Source: an uncultured Eubacteriales bacterium
GTDB taxonomy: Bacteria > Bacillota > Clostridia > Peptostreptococcales > Anaerovoracaceae
Direction: 5' to 3'
Length of the DNA: 64,000 nt
Assembly (NCBI GenBank): GCA_902775345.1
Contig: CACYLW010000003.1
Location: 186,001 to 250,000, forward strand
Part shown: positions 33,875-43,528 of the stretch, in pieces
How the letters are laid out: the number at the start of each line of letters is the position of its first letter
Numbering within the stretch: the first letter of the stretch is position 1
Translations under genes and position numbers: made by a program
Notes under the pieces: generated by a model
Databases searched by the model: none
Told to the model about the DNA's origin: nothing
Seen by the model: only the letters and a program-made list of their open reading frames with translations

Positions 33875-35104
33875 ATGAAGAAAAAGTTATTGGTTTTGAT
33901 GCTGGGTCTGGCTATGATCCTCTCGTTCTCATTTCTGACAGCATGCGGAAGCAACGAGGAAGCAGTGCCTGAAGAAGAGACTGCTGCAGATCCTGTCGCT
34001 GAATGCGCGGCTCTGATCGATGCTATCTATGTTCAGGAGTACACAGAGGATACTTATGCACAATGCGAGGCTGCAAAGGCTGCATGGGATGCTCTGACTG
34101 ATGAACAGAAGGAGCAGGTGGAAGGTGAAGAAGCCAGCCCTGACTACTTCGGAAGAGATACCGGAGACGCTTCCAAGGACGATCCGCTCAATCAGGACGA
34201 TATCGGTGAAAACGAGCTTCTGGTGGTAAGCTTCGGCACATCGTTCAATGACAGCCGTGCAGAAGATATAGGCGGTATCGAGAAAGCGCTGCAGGAAGCA
34301 AATCCTGACTGGTCAGTAAGAAGAGCATTCACAGCTCAGATCATCATCAATCACGTATATGCGCGTGACGGTGAAAAGATCGACAATGTTGATCAGGCTC
34401 TTCAGAGAGCTGTTGACAACGGAGTAAAGAACCTCGTTGTTCAGCCGACTCATCTGATGCACGGAGCTGAGTATGACGAGCTCATCGCAGCTCTTGAAAA
34501 TTATAAAGACAAGTTCGAAACAGTTAAGGTAGCAGAGCCGCTGCTTGGTACTGTCGGTGAGGACGCAACTGTGGTAAACGCTGACAAGGAAGCAGTTGCA
34601 CAGGCTGTAGTTGCGCAGGCTGTTTCGGAGTCCGGATCCGATTCACTTGAAGCAGCTGCTGCAGAAGGAACTGCGTTCGTATTCCTGGGACACGGTACTT
34701 CCCACCAGGCTGCCGTAACTTACGACCAGATGCAGGAGCAGATGAAGCAGCTCGGATACAGCAACGTATTCGTAGGTACAGTAGAAGGCAAGCCTGAAGA
34801 TACCGCACTTCCGGCAGTAAAGAAGGCTCTCGAAGATGCAGGATACAAGAAGGTAATACTCAGACCTCTGATGGTAGTTGCGGGTGACCATGCCAACAAC
34901 GACATGGCAGGCGATGAAGAGGGTTCATGGTACTATGGATTTGTCAATGGCGGTGAATTCGAAGTTGAAGGCGCTGATGAAGCTGTAGATACAGGCGCGG
35001 GATTCGGTGCTGACAATGTAAGCTGCCAGATCGCGGGACTTGGAAGAATCGAAGGCGTACAGAAACTCTACGTTGAACACACTGCTGCTGCAATGGCTCA
35101 ATAA
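33875..35104 (+). CDS. Exported lipoprotein form of cobaltochelatase CbiK
   Basis: A 409-residue protein with a lipoprotein signal (LSFSFLTAC, lipidated Cys24), so it should be held on the outer face of the membrane. Residues about 40-80 form a helical surface module (DTYAQCEAAKAAWDALTDEQ), and about 115-405 are CbiK. The active-site residues of the family are kept: Glu near 197 (GAEYDEL), His near 273 (VFLGHGTS) and His near 338 (VAGDHANND). Insertions of about 20 and 10 residues distinguish it from the cytoplasmic copy. A periplasmic CbiK is known in Desulfovibrio. It is the first gene after the riboswitch and precedes a lipoprotein and a BtuFCD importer, pointing to metal or tetrapyrrole capture rather than only synthesis. 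Confidence 0.9.
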   Translation: MKKKLLVLMLGLAMILSFSFLTACGSNEEAVPEEETAADPVAECAALIDAIYVQEYTEDTYAQCEAAKAAWDALTDEQKEQVEGEEASPDYFGRDTGDASKDDPLNQDDIGENELLVVSFGTSFNDSRAEDIGGIEKALQEANPDWSVRRAFTAQIIINHVYARDGEKIDNVDQALQRAVDNGVKNLVVQPTHLMHGAEYDELIAALENYKDKFETVKVAEPLLGTVGEDATVVNADKEAVAQAVVAQAVSESGSDSLEAAAAEGTAFVFLGHGTSHQAAVTYDQMQEQMKQLGYSNVFVGTVEGKPEDTALPAVKKALEDAGYKKVILRPLMVVAGDHANNDMAGDEEGSWYYGFVNGGEFEVEGADEAVDTGAGFGADNVSCQIAGLGRIEGVQKLYVEHTAAAMAQ

Positions 35105-35113
35105 GAAGCACGA

Positions 35114-35956
35114 ATGAAGAATAAAAAACTTTCAAAAATTATATTATATGCTGTGCTTGCCGCAGTCATCCTTGTCATGGCGGGCTGCGGCAATACAGAA
35201 AAGACGGCTGATCCGGGCATTGCTGACGGGACTTATGTTGCGTCCTTTACGACGGACAGTTCGATGTTCCATGTAAATGAGGCCAACAGGGATAAAGGGA
35301 TACTGACGGTAAAGGATGGTAAAATGACCATTCACGTAAGCCTTCAGTCCAAGAAAATTGTTAATCTTTATCCGGGCTTAGCTGAGGACGCTGAGAAAGA
35401 AGGCGCTGAGCTGCTTGAGCCGACCACCGACAAAGTCGTTTACAGCGATGGCTACGAAGACGAGGTGTACGGCTTTGACATCCCGGTACCTGCGCTTGAC
35501 GAAGAATTCGATGTAGCGCTGATCGGCACTCACGGCAACTGGTATGACCACAAGGTAGTCGTTTCTGATCCTGTAGAAGGAGACGATATCCAGGCGGTCA
35601 TAAACGGGGGTCCGGAAGAGGGCAGTAATGCTTCAAATGCTGTTTCTGACGGAGAGCACACCATTGAGGTAACACTCGAAGGCGGTACAGGCAGAGCTAC
35701 GGTAGAAAGTCCCGCAGTGATCCGAAAAACCGGAGAAGAGATAATTGCGGTAATTACCTGGAGCAGCCCGTACTATGATTACATGATCGTAGACGGACAG
35801 AAATACGAGCCGGTTAACACAGAAGGCAACTCTGTATTCGAGATACCGGTGGCGTCTTTAGACAGCCCGCTTGAAGTGGTAGCGGATACTACTGCGATGA
35901 GCGAACCGCACGAGATCGAATATACGCTTAGATTCGACTCATCATCGATAAAATAA
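35114..35956 (+). CDS. Two-domain surface lipoprotein of unknown function
   Basis: A 280-residue lipoprotein (lipobox VMAGC, Cys25). Two beta-rich repeats follow: residues 38-153 (DGTYVASF, KDGKM, FDIPVPALD, NWYDHKVVV) and 179-276 (DGEHTIEV, AVITWSSPYYDYM, FEIPVASLD, HEIEYTL). The repeats share a pattern F-(D/E)-IPV-x2-LD. The first repeat is clearly related to the extracellular part of the membrane protein at 60537-61229. The fold impression is NEAT-like, and a heme or corrinoid-binding role is a guess. It sits between exported CbiK and the substrate-binding protein of an importer, in the riboswitch-controlled run. Confidence 0.85.
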   Translation: MKNKKLSKIILYAVLAAVILVMAGCGNTEKTADPGIADGTYVASFTTDSSMFHVNEANRDKGILTVKDGKMTIHVSLQSKKIVNLYPGLAEDAEKEGAELLEPTTDKVVYSDGYEDEVYGFDIPVPALDEEFDVALIGTHGNWYDHKVVVSDPVEGDDIQAVINGGPEEGSNASNAVSDGEHTIEVTLEGGTGRATVESPAVIRKTGEEIIAVITWSSPYYDYMIVDGQKYEPVNTEGNSVFEIPVASLDSPLEVVADTTAMSEPHEIEYTLRFDSSSIK

Positions 35957-35970
35957 TAGTTGCAATTAAT

Positions 35971-36005
35971 GCAGGGATACTGCTGCATGGAAGCGGTATC
36001 CCTGC
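35971..36005. other. Intergenic hairpin before the importer binding-protein gene
   Basis: A perfect 10-base-pair inverted repeat GCAGGGATAC (35971-35980) / GTATCCCTGC (35996-36005) with a 15-base loop, in the widest gap of the corrin run. There is no T run after it, so it is more likely a message-stability or processing element than a terminator. Confidence 0.55.
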
Positions 36006-36022
36006 GTTCGTGTATATTACTT

Positions 36023-37180
36023 ATGGTAAAAAGAAAACTTTTAGCAGCAATAATAACAATGGTGCTCGCGTTTGTCCTTGCCGGCTGCAGCGGCAGCGGT
36101 CCGGACAATGCTGGCAGCGCCTGGAATGATCATCTTACAGGATCGATGGAGCTGAAGTATGCAGACCAGTTCCATGTCGATTATTATGATGACGGTATTT
36201 CGGTGGTTACTGTAGAAGATGGACTGAGGTATCTGGTAACAGAGGATGCTGATGCACTGCCGGAATGGTTGCCTGAGGATGAAGTCAGCGGCATGACCGT
36301 GATCACAGCTCCGGCGCATGCTGTATACAATGCTGCCTCGTCGGCAATGGATCTTATCGACGCATCAGGCGGGATCGGCTCAGTCGTCATGACCAGCACA
36401 AAGGCAGGTGACTGGGGCATCGACAAAATCAAAAACCTGGTGGAGGATGAAACGATCCGATATATCGGAAAGTACAGCGCACCAGATTATGAGGCTCTGC
36501 TTGAGAGCGATGTGGATCTTGCGATCGAGTCCACGATGATATATCACAGTCCGCAGGTAAAGGAAGCGATCGAAGAACTGGGTATCCCGGTCCTTGTGGA
36601 GAGATCCAGCTATGAATCGGATCCTCTGGGAAGGCTTGAATGGATCAAACTGTACGGATTGCTTCTGGGAAAGGGCGATGAGGCTCAGGCTTTCTTTGAT
36701 GAGGCTGTGGCAAAAGTTGAAGGCGTGAACACGGATGCAGTGACAGGATCGCCTTCAGTAGCATTCTTTTCAGTCAGCTCAAACGGTTCAGTAGTCGTAA
36801 GAAAGCCGGGAGATTACGTAACAAGGATGATAGAAACAGCCGGAGGGACTTATGCTCTCGACGGGATCACAAGTGAAGAAGACAATGCGCTTTCAACGAT
36901 GAACATGCAGATGGAAGCGTTCTATGATAAAGCAGTTGATGCTGATATACTCATCTATAACAGCACGATCGAAGGCGGCCTGAAAGACCTGAGCGACCTG
37001 ATGGCGCTTTCAGACAAATTCAACGATTTTGCTGCGGTGAAGAACGGTAATGTATGGTGTACTGAAGCCAGCACGTTCCAGCGGACCACAGGCGCAGCGG
37101 ACATGATCGTTGAGATGAACAGGATTTTTGCAGGCGCTGCGGACGACAGCGGCATGGAGTATTTCCGCAAGCTGGACTAA
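36023..37180 (+). CDS. ABC importer substrate-binding lipoprotein (BtuF/FepB type)
   Basis: A 385-residue lipoprotein; the start is the ATG of MVKRKLLAAIITMV, giving a standard lipobox (LAGC, Cys22). The body is a class III binding protein with a long connecting helix (DLAIESTMIYHSP, PVLVERSSYESDPLGRLEWI, AGGTYALDGI). Such proteins deliver corrinoids, heme or iron chelates to a BtuC-type permease. Its place directly before the permease and ATPase genes and among corrin genes favours a corrinoid or cobalt-chelate ligand. No clear Shine-Dalgarno sequence is present; a hairpin precedes the gene. Confidence 0.88.
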   Translation: MVKRKLLAAIITMVLAFVLAGCSGSGPDNAGSAWNDHLTGSMELKYADQFHVDYYDDGISVVTVEDGLRYLVTEDADALPEWLPEDEVSGMTVITAPAHAVYNAASSAMDLIDASGGIGSVVMTSTKAGDWGIDKIKNLVEDETIRYIGKYSAPDYEALLESDVDLAIESTMIYHSPQVKEAIEELGIPVLVERSSYESDPLGRLEWIKLYGLLLGKGDEAQAFFDEAVAKVEGVNTDAVTGSPSVAFFSVSSNGSVVVRKPGDYVTRMIETAGGTYALDGITSEEDNALSTMNMQMEAFYDKAVDADILIYNSTIEGGLKDLSDLMALSDKFNDFAAVKNGNVWCTEASTFQRTTGAADMIVEMNRIFAGAADDSGMEYFRKLD

Positions 37181-37196
37181 AACGGCGGGTGAACTG

Positions 37197-38201
37197 ATGA
37201 AAAGCAGCAGGATCAAAGCGTGCTACGCTTTGCTGGGAGCGCTGCTCCTGGCGCTGATACTACTGAATATTCTTATAGGCAGTTCCTCCATGACGATGGG
37301 GGACGCTTTAAAGATCCTTTTTTCGCATGACGCGGTATCCAAATACGGCAGGATCGTATGGGATATCCGCATGCCGAGGATACTTGCGGCGGTCCTTCTG
37401 GGGGGAGCTCTTGCCGTATCCGGATTTCTGCTTCAGACATTCTTTGCGAATCCCATTGCAGGTCCGTATATTCTCGGTATCTCATCAGGCGCCAAGCTTG
37501 TAGTAGCGTGCATCATGATCTTCGCGCTGAGTCATGGCATGATGATGCACTCACTGGTGATGATCATCGCCGCATTTGCGGGCTCCCTTGTTGTAACCGG
37601 AGTGATCCTGCTGATCTCCGGCAAAGTAAAGAGCATGGCAGTCCTTATTGTATGCGGCGTCATGGTCGGATACATCTGCTCGGCAGTCACGGAATTCCTC
37701 ATCACATTCGCTGATGACTCAAATATTGTCAATCTGCATAACTGGTCGATGGGAAGTTTTTCAGCTGTCAGCTGGGACAACATCAGAGTGATCACCGCTG
37801 TCGTGCTGATTTCCGTGATCGTTTCATTCCTTCTGTCAAAACCGATGAACGCTTTTCAGATGGGAGAACAGTACGCGGTCAGCGTCGGAGTCGACATCCG
37901 TTCGTTCAGGATAGGTCTGATAACTCTGTCGAGCATTCTGTCAGCGACGGTCACTGCCTTCGCGGGACCTATATCGTTCGTAGGCATAGCCGTGCCGCAC
38001 ATCATAAGATCTGTCACCGACACGTCAAAGCCTGTAGTCATGATACCGCAGTGTTTTCTGGGCGGCTCGGTGTTCTGTCTTTTCTGCGACCTGCTCGCAA
38101 GAAGCCTGTTCGCGCCTACTGAAATGAGCATCAGTTCGATGACAGCGGTATTCGGAGCACCTGTGGTGATCGCGATGCTCATCGGAAGAAAGAAGAGGTG
38201 A
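37197..38201 (+). CDS. ABC importer permease (BtuC/FecCD family)
   Basis: A 334-residue permease starting at the ATG of MKSSRIKACYALLGAL with GGCGGGTG upstream. Around ten hydrophobic helices are visible with family segments WDIRMPRILAAVLLGGALAVSG, FANPIAGPYILGISSGA and GPISFVGIAVPHIIR. It should form the homodimeric channel for the binding protein encoded just upstream. The ligand is inferred from context to be a corrinoid. It overlaps the region just before the ATPase start codon. Confidence 0.9.
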   Translation: MKSSRIKACYALLGALLLALILLNILIGSSSMTMGDALKILFSHDAVSKYGRIVWDIRMPRILAAVLLGGALAVSGFLLQTFFANPIAGPYILGISSGAKLVVACIMIFALSHGMMMHSLVMIIAAFAGSLVVTGVILLISGKVKSMAVLIVCGVMVGYICSAVTEFLITFADDSNIVNLHNWSMGSFSAVSWDNIRVITAVVLISVIVSFLLSKPMNAFQMGEQYAVSVGVDIRSFRIGLITLSSILSATVTAFAGPISFVGIAVPHIIRSVTDTSKPVVMIPQCFLGGSVFCLFCDLLARSLFAPTEMSISSMTAVFGAPVVIAMLIGRKKR

Positions 38202-38206
38202 CAGGC

Positions 38207-38992
38207 ATGAGATCGGTTATCAGGACTGAGCACCTCGATTCGGGGTACGGGCATAAAGTAATAGTTGCCGGCGCGGAGATAATCGTGCAGCCGGGCGAGA
38301 TAGTGACACTGATCGGGCCAAACGGAGCGGGTAAGTCAACTGTCCTTAAGACCATAGCAGGACAACTCGAACCTGTAGCGGGAACCATATACATAGGTGA
38401 CGAGGAGCGCTCGTCCTACACGCTGAGCGACATCGCGAAGAAACAGGCGGTGATGCTCACAGAGAGAAATCCGGCAGAGAAGATGACCTGCGAAGAGGTG
38501 ATCTCACTCGGAAGATACCCGTACACCGGAAGACTAGGCATTCTTTCTGAGAACGATAAAAAGACCGTACGGGATACCATGGAACTGGTGCATGTGGCAG
38601 AACTGGCTGACCGCAGCTATGACCACATCAGTGACGGGCAGAGACAGAGAGTGCTGCTCGCGAGAGCCATCTGCCAGGAGCCTGAGATCATGATACTCGA
38701 TGAGCCGACATCATATCTGGATATCAGGCATAAGCTTGAGTTCCTGGATCTTCTCAGGAATCTCACCCGTGAGAGGAAGATAGGTGTCATAATGTCGATG
38801 CATGAGCTGGAGCTTGCACATCTCATTGCAGACAAGGTGATCTGCGTATCCGCGGACGGCAAGGTGGAGAAAACAGGAAGTCCGGAGGAGGTCTTCACTG
38901 ACGAACTCATAAGCAGGCTTTACAGTCTCGAAGACGGAAGGCTCAGAGAAGTTTACTCAGGATTTGTTAAGTGCATAGAGAAAAATGGCTAA
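38207..38992 (+). CDS. ABC importer ATP-binding protein (BtuD/FecE type)
   Basis: A 261-residue ATPase. Walker [18 protein letters not shown] is near residues 39-55, the signature reads [14 protein letters not shown] near 145 (SDGQ rather than SGGQ, common in this family), and Walker [14 protein letters not shown] near 163. The ATG at 38207 is preferred to a GTG 9 bases earlier that overlaps the permease stop, since AAGAGG is suitably placed. It powers the BtuFC importer. The gene overlaps cbiP by 8 bases. Confidence 0.92.
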   Translation: MRSVIRTEHLDSGYGHKVIVAGAEIIVQPGEIVTLIGPNGAGKSTVLKTIAGQLEPVAGTIYIGDEERSSYTLSDIAKKQAVMLTERNPAEKMTCEEVISLGRYPYTGRLGILSENDKKTVRDTMELVHVAELADRSYDHISDGQRQRVLLARAICQEPEIMILDEPTSYLDIRHKLEFLDLLRNLTRERKIGVIMSMHELELAHLIADKVICVSADGKVEKTGSPEEVFTDELISRLYSLEDGRLREVYSGFVKCIEKNG

Positions 38993-40478
38993 GGTAATAA
39001 TGGTACAGGGCACGATGTCCAACGCAGGCAAGAGCCTTCTTGCTGCCGGACTGTGCCGCATATTCAGACAGGACGGATACAGGGTCGCGCCTTTCAAATC
39101 CCAGAACATGGCGCTCAACTCCTTTGCGACAAAAGAAGGTCTCGAGATGAGCCGCGCGCAGGTCGTGCAGGCTGAAGCTGCCGGGACCGATCCTTTGGTG
39201 TGCATGAACCCTATACTCCTGAAGCCGACGGACGATCAGGGGTCACAGGTGATTATAAACGGAAAGTCAATCGGCAACATGAAGGCCCGTGATTATTTTA
39301 AATTCAAAACAGAACTGATCCCTGTGATAAAGGATGCGTTCCGCAGGCTCGAGGATCAGTTTGACATAATCGTGATCGAAGGCGCGGGTTCTCCGGCAGA
39401 GATCAATCTTAAGGAGAACGATATAGTCAACATGGGACTTGCTGAGATGGTGGATGCACCTGTCCTGCTGGTCGGAGACATAGACAGGGGCGGAGTCTTC
39501 GCGCAGCTTCTCGGCACGCTCATGCTCCTTGAAGACAGTGAAAAGGAAAGAGTCAAGGGACTCATAATAAATAAATTCAGAGGCGACGCGTCGCTGCTCG
39601 ACAGCGGCATTGAGATGCTTGAAGAAAAGGGCGGAGTGCCTGTAGTTGGTACTGTGCCGTATATGGATATAAAAGTGGAGGATGAGGATTCGCTTTCGGA
39701 CAGGCTCTCCGCAAGCCGCAGGGGCCTGGTGGACATAGCTGTCGTAAGGCTTCCGAAGATATCCAACTTTACTGACTTTGATGTATTTGAGCAGTTCCCT
39801 GACGTATCGGTAAGATATGTTTCTGAGCCTGCAGAGCTCAGGGGAGCAGACATGGTGATCCTTCCGGGATCAAAGAGCACGATCGCTGACCTCACATGGA
39901 TTCGTGAAAAAGGATTCGACAAAGAGATAGTCAGACTCAGCAGAAGCGGTATCCCGGCCTTCGGCATATGCGGCGGCTACCAGATGCTTGGCGTCGAAGT
40001 ATCAGACCCTGAGGGCGTTGAAGGCGGAGGCAGGATGGAAGGTCTTGGGCTGCTGCCGGTTTCGACCGTGCTCACGGGCAGTAAAAAGACCGAACAGTTC
40101 AAGGGCCGTTTCTGCAACGTTGATGGCCTGCTTGAGGGGCTTTCTGGCCTTGAGGCTGAAGGCTACGAGATACATATGGGACAGACTTTCCCTGAAGGCT
40201 GCATGGCACAGAGCGCGTTGGATTTCACATCAGACGATACCGGTGTCTGCGAAGGCAATACCTACGGAACATACATACACGGTATTTTTGACAGAGAAGG
40301 TGTGGCTGTGGCCGTGGTGAACGCGCTGGCAGAGAAGAAGGGCGTGGCCCTCAGCGGCGGAGATACCTCCGGTCACAGGGAATTCAAGGAGAAGGAATAC
40401 GACAGGCTGGCAGCCATACTCAGGGAGAACCTCGACATGGAATGCATATACTCCATGCTAAGGGAGGCGGCATTTTGA
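38985..40478 (+). CDS. cbiP: Cobyric acid synthase
   Basis: A 497-residue glutamine-dependent amidotransferase that amidates side chains b, d, e and g of adenosylcobyrinic acid diamide. The N-terminal dethiobiotin-synthetase-like ATPase opens with [20 protein letters not shown] and contains [12 protein letters not shown] and [11 protein letters not shown]; the C-terminal type I glutaminase has the nucleophile Cys in [12 protein letters not shown] (near 329) and the His in YGTYIHGIF. It overlaps the importer ATPase by 8 bases and the next gene by 4. Confidence 0.96.
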   Translation: MAKVIMVQGTMSNAGKSLLAAGLCRIFRQDGYRVAPFKSQNMALNSFATKEGLEMSRAQVVQAEAAGTDPLVCMNPILLKPTDDQGSQVIINGKSIGNMKARDYFKFKTELIPVIKDAFRRLEDQFDIIVIEGAGSPAEINLKENDIVNMGLAEMVDAPVLLVGDIDRGGVFAQLLGTLMLLEDSEKERVKGLIINKFRGDASLLDSGIEMLEEKGGVPVVGTVPYMDIKVEDEDSLSDRLSASRRGLVDIAVVRLPKISNFTDFDVFEQFPDVSVRYVSEPAELRGADMVILPGSKSTIADLTWIREKGFDKEIVRLSRSGIPAFGICGGYQMLGVEVSDPEGVEGGGRMEGLGLLPVSTVLTGSKKTEQFKGRFCNVDGLLEGLSGLEAEGYEIHMGQTFPEGCMAQSALDFTSDDTGVCEGNTYGTYIHGIFDREGVAVAVVNALAEKKGVALSGGDTSGHREFKEKEYDRLAAILRENLDMECIYSMLREAAF

Positions 40479-42061
40479 TAAATATAGTACCTTTTGACAA
40501 AGACAAATATGATGAAATAAGAGCCAGGTGGGACAGCATCGCAAAACCGCTGAACAGTCTCGGCAGATTTGAAGAGATAACTGCTCGCATTGGTGCGGTA
40601 CAGGGCTCGGCTGATATAGACATAAGAAAGCGCGCGGTAATAATCATGTGCGCTGATAACGGTGTAGTTGCTGAGGGTGTCAGCCAGTCCGGACAGGACG
40701 TGACACGCGCTGTCGCCGAGTGGATGGGAAGGCGCGAAAGTTCTGTCTGCCGCATGGCCAAAGAGGCTAAGGCAGATATTATTCCTGTGGATGTCGGCAT
40801 CAACATGGAAGGCAGCCCGAAGGGAGTCATAGACCGCAAGGTGATGAAGGGCACCGGGAACTTTGCGCATGAACCCGCCATGACTGAGGATGAGTGCATG
40901 CAGGCCATAGAGGCAGGGATCGATATAGTCTGCGATTGCAGCGCCGGGGGATACAGGCTGCTGGCTACGGGAGAGATGGGCATAGGCAATACTACGACAA
41001 GTTCGGCTCTTGCTGCGGCTCTTCTCGGTCTGGATGCCGATGCTGTGACCGGAAGAGGCGCAGGTCTCAGTACCGAAGGACTCAGGAAAAAGACGCAGGT
41101 GATCAGGGATGCCCTTAAAGAATATGATCCCGGTGATGCTGAAAGGACCAGCCCGGAGTACGCCATGCACATGCTATCGTGCGTCGGAGGCCTTGATATA
41201 GCAGGGCTCGCGGGAGTGTTCATCGGAGGAGCGATGAATCACATCCCGGTGATCATAGACGGCTTCATAAGCGCGGTAGCTGCTCTGATCGCCGAAAGGC
41301 TGGTGCCGGGGACCCGGAACTTCATGATAGCTTCCCACATGGGAAAAGAGCCGGGCATGAAGTACATACTCGACATACTTGGACTGGAGCCTGTCATTGA
41401 CGGAATGCTTGCGCTTGGCGAAGGCACCGGAGCTGTCATGCTCATGCCTTTGCTGGACATGGTGCTTGCCCTTTACTCAGAGGGGCTCAGCTTTGCGGAA
41501 ACGACGGTCGAACAGTATCAGGACTTTGAAGAGGAACCTGCGGGAGGTACTACTGTCTTTATCATCGGCACACCGGACAGCGGTAAATCGGCCATGGCCG
41601 AAAAGATCGTGTCAGAGCTGGCAGATCCTGACCACAGGATATACCTCGCGACGATGATCCCTTACGGAAGCGAGGGCAGGGAGAGAGTCAGAAAACACCG
41701 CATGATGAGAGACGGTAAGGGCTTCATCACGATCGAATCTCCATTCGATATCTGCAGCTCACTGAGCGATTATGACAAGAGCAATGGAAACAGGCTGGGT
41801 GAAATGACCGTTCTGCTTGAGTGCCTTTCAAATCTCGTCGCGAATGAACTGTTTGAAAGACGTTCCGGCCGGGAAGAATTGCTTGAGAGGCTGTACGGGG
41901 ATATCAGATGGATCGCGCAGCGTGCCGGGAACCTCGTTATCGTCAGCAATCACTTTGAGATCGAAGAATCATTCGACGAAGAGACGCGTTCTTATGCAGA
42001 GACGCTCGACATGCTCAACGAAATGATCAGCGGACTGGCCGATAAGACCATAAGGATATGA
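40475..42061 (+). CDS. cobT-cobU: Fused CobT phosphoribosyltransferase - CobU kinase/guanylyltransferase
   Basis: A 528-residue two-enzyme fusion. The start is taken as TTG at 40475 (TTGA overlap with the cbiP stop) because AAGGGAGG lies just upstream; an ATG 11 codons earlier would place this site inside the gene. Residues about 1-345 are CobT, which activates the lower-ligand base with nicotinate mononucleotide ([28 protein letters not shown], catalytic Glu near 316 in LGEGTGAV). Residues about 360-528 are CobU, adenosylcobinamide kinase/guanylyltransferase (P-loop [10 protein letters not shown] near 365; guanylylated His near 408 in RVRKHRMMR). Both halves keep key residues. Joining them links base activation to cobinamide activation before CobS. 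Confidence 0.92.
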   Translation: MINIVPFDKDKYDEIRARWDSIAKPLNSLGRFEEITARIGAVQGSADIDIRKRAVIIMCADNGVVAEGVSQSGQDVTRAVAEWMGRRESSVCRMAKEAKADIIPVDVGINMEGSPKGVIDRKVMKGTGNFAHEPAMTEDECMQAIEAGIDIVCDCSAGGYRLLATGEMGIGNTTTSSALAAALLGLDADAVTGRGAGLSTEGLRKKTQVIRDALKEYDPGDAERTSPEYAMHMLSCVGGLDIAGLAGVFIGGAMNHIPVIIDGFISAVAALIAERLVPGTRNFMIASHMGKEPGMKYILDILGLEPVIDGMLALGEGTGAVMLMPLLDMVLALYSEGLSFAETTVEQYQDFEEEPAGGTTVFIIGTPDSGKSAMAEKIVSELADPDHRIYLATMIPYGSEGRERVRKHRMMRDGKGFITIESPFDICSSLSDYDKSNGNRLGEMTVLLECLSNLVANELFERRSGREELLERLYGDIRWIAQRAGNLVIVSNHFEIEESFDEETRSYAETLDMLNEMISGLADKTIRI

Positions 42062-42068
42062 ATCAAAG

Positions 42069-42854
42069 ATGAAACTACTGAAAGCCATAGCGATAGCTTT
42101 TGCACAATATTCAAGAATACCGATGCCGCGTTTCGAGTGGAAAGAAGAGGACATGCGATACAGCATTGCAGCTTTTCCGCTCGTCGGAGCAGTGATCGGT
42201 GTCTTGTTTTTTGCTTTGTACGGAGCCTGTGCACGCCTCGCTCTGCCTGATACTGCAGCGGCATTCCTGCTTACCGCAGTTCCTCTCGTTATGACGGGCG
42301 GCTTTCATGTTGACGGCTTCATGGATGTTTCCGACGCCCTGAGTTCATACAGATCCAGGGAAGAGAAGCTTGCCATTCTCAAGGATCCGCACATCGGTGC
42401 ATTCGCTGTGATACGGCTGGCAATATGCGGCCTTATTTACATTGCGTCACTCGTAATAGTGATCGCTTCGGATGCCGGCGCCGGACTCATGACTGCCATT
42501 GCTGCGGGATTTGTGTTTTCAAGATGCCTCAGCGCCCTGTCAGTGCTGACATTCAGATCGGCCAGGAAGGAAGGGATGCTGTACTATGAGGCAAGTACGG
42601 CAGCAGGCGGCAGAAAAGCAAATCTCATCATGGTTTTCATTCTGGCAGGAATCTCTGCGTTTATCATGGCTTTTTATGCACTGGCTGCAGGCGTGGTAAT
42701 GCTTGTGACAGCGCTCCTGAGCTTTATATGGTATAAACATATAAGTTACAGGGAGCTCGGAGGCATCACAGGAGACACAGCAGGATACTTCGTTGTTATC
42801 TGCGAGACTGCCATTGCCGCAGCTGCCGCAGCAACAACTGTACTACCAATATAA
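42069..42854 (+). CDS. cobS: Adenosylcobinamide-GDP ribazoletransferase
   Basis: A 261-residue membrane enzyme with six or so helices that joins adenosylcobinamide-GDP with the alpha-ribazole phosphate. The N-terminal segment FAQYSRIPMPRFEW and the catalytic acidic loop GGFHVDGFMDVSDAL are diagnostic, along with KDPHIGAFAV. It follows the cobT-cobU fusion by 7 bases, so the three lower-ligand activities are encoded in order. The ribosome site is weak (AAAGA). Confidence 0.94.
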   Translation: MKLLKAIAIAFAQYSRIPMPRFEWKEEDMRYSIAAFPLVGAVIGVLFFALYGACARLALPDTAAAFLLTAVPLVMTGGFHVDGFMDVSDALSSYRSREEKLAILKDPHIGAFAVIRLAICGLIYIASLVIVIASDAGAGLMTAIAAGFVFSRCLSALSVLTFRSARKEGMLYYEASTAAGGRKANLIMVFILAGISAFIMAFYALAAGVVMLVTALLSFIWYKHISYRELGGITGDTAGYFVVICETAIAAAAAATTVLPI

Positions 42855-42871
42855 AGGGCTGGTGACCGGAA

Positions 42872-43528
42872 ATGAAATGTTATCTTATCAGACATGGCAT
42901 AACAGAAGGAAACAAGGCGCTGCACTTCAACGGAAGCGGGACGGATGAGCCTCTGACGGAGCAGGGAAAGGAAGCTCTGAAAGAGATCGAAGTCGCAGAA
43001 CCGGAGTCGATGCTGTTCGTGAGTCCCATGAAGAGGGCCCGGGAGACGGCTGCCATTATGTTTCCGGGAAAGCGACCTGCTATAATTGATGGTCTCAGAG
43101 AAATGCACTTCGGAATATTCGAGGGAAAAAATCACAGTATGCTCGATGGTGAGCCTGAATACCAGGCGTGGCTCGACAGCGGCGGTGTATCCAAGATACC
43201 CGGAGGCGAGAGCATAGGCAGCTTCCGCGACAGGGTATGGAAGGCTTTCGCTGAAGCGATAGCGATGGCTGCACGGGAAGGGACAGACACTGTCTACATG
43301 GTCGTTCACGGAGGAACGATCATGGCTGTAATGAGCAGCCTCACCGGCGAGGATTATTTCGCGTTCAACGCGCCGAACGGCGCAGGATATATAATTGATT
43401 TGGAGACTGATGATGCAGGAAATGTCACTGCTGCAACTACATATGATCGCTTTTGCGGCGGGCTTCGTGCTGGATCTGATGGTTGGAGACCCCCACGGTA
43501 TACCCCATCCGATAGTATGGATAGGTAA
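42872..43528 (+). CDS. cobC: Histidine phosphatase, probable adenosylcobalamin/alpha-ribazole phosphatase
   Basis: A 218-residue phosphoglycerate-mutase-like phosphatase. The phospho-His motif LIRHGITEGN has His8; supporting motifs are SPMKRARETA, LREMHFGIFEG and VHGGTIMAV. In this context it should remove the 5' phosphate from adenosylcobalamin phosphate or alpha-ribazole phosphate. Its last 38 or so codons overlap the start of cbiB in another frame, and the final residues (WRPPRYTPSDSMDR) look like sequence imposed by cbiB rather than a conserved tail. GGCTGGTGACC precedes the ATG. Confidence 0.9.
   Translation: MKCYLIRHGITEGNKALHFNGSGTDEPLTEQGKEALKEIEVAEPESMLFVSPMKRARETAAIMFPGKRPAIIDGLREMHFGIFEGKNHSMLDGEPEYQAWLDSGGVSKIPGGESIGSFRDRVWKAFAEAIAMAAREGTDTVYMVVHGGTIMAVMSSLTGEDYFAFNAPNGAGYIIDLETDDAGNVTAATTYDRFCGGLRAGSDGWRPPRYTPSDSMDR

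Noticed and set aside
33875-35104. Interpreting the lipoprotein CbiK as a plain duplicate mis-annotated with a false signal peptide
   Set aside because: The lipobox is well formed, a strong ribosome site precedes it, and a surface-type helical module lies between signal and catalytic domain, all of which fit real export.
43395-43528. Possible frameshift in cobC or cbiB
   Set aside because: Both proteins are complete with intact motifs in their own frames; a genuine overlap explains the sequence better than an error, although resequencing would settle it.
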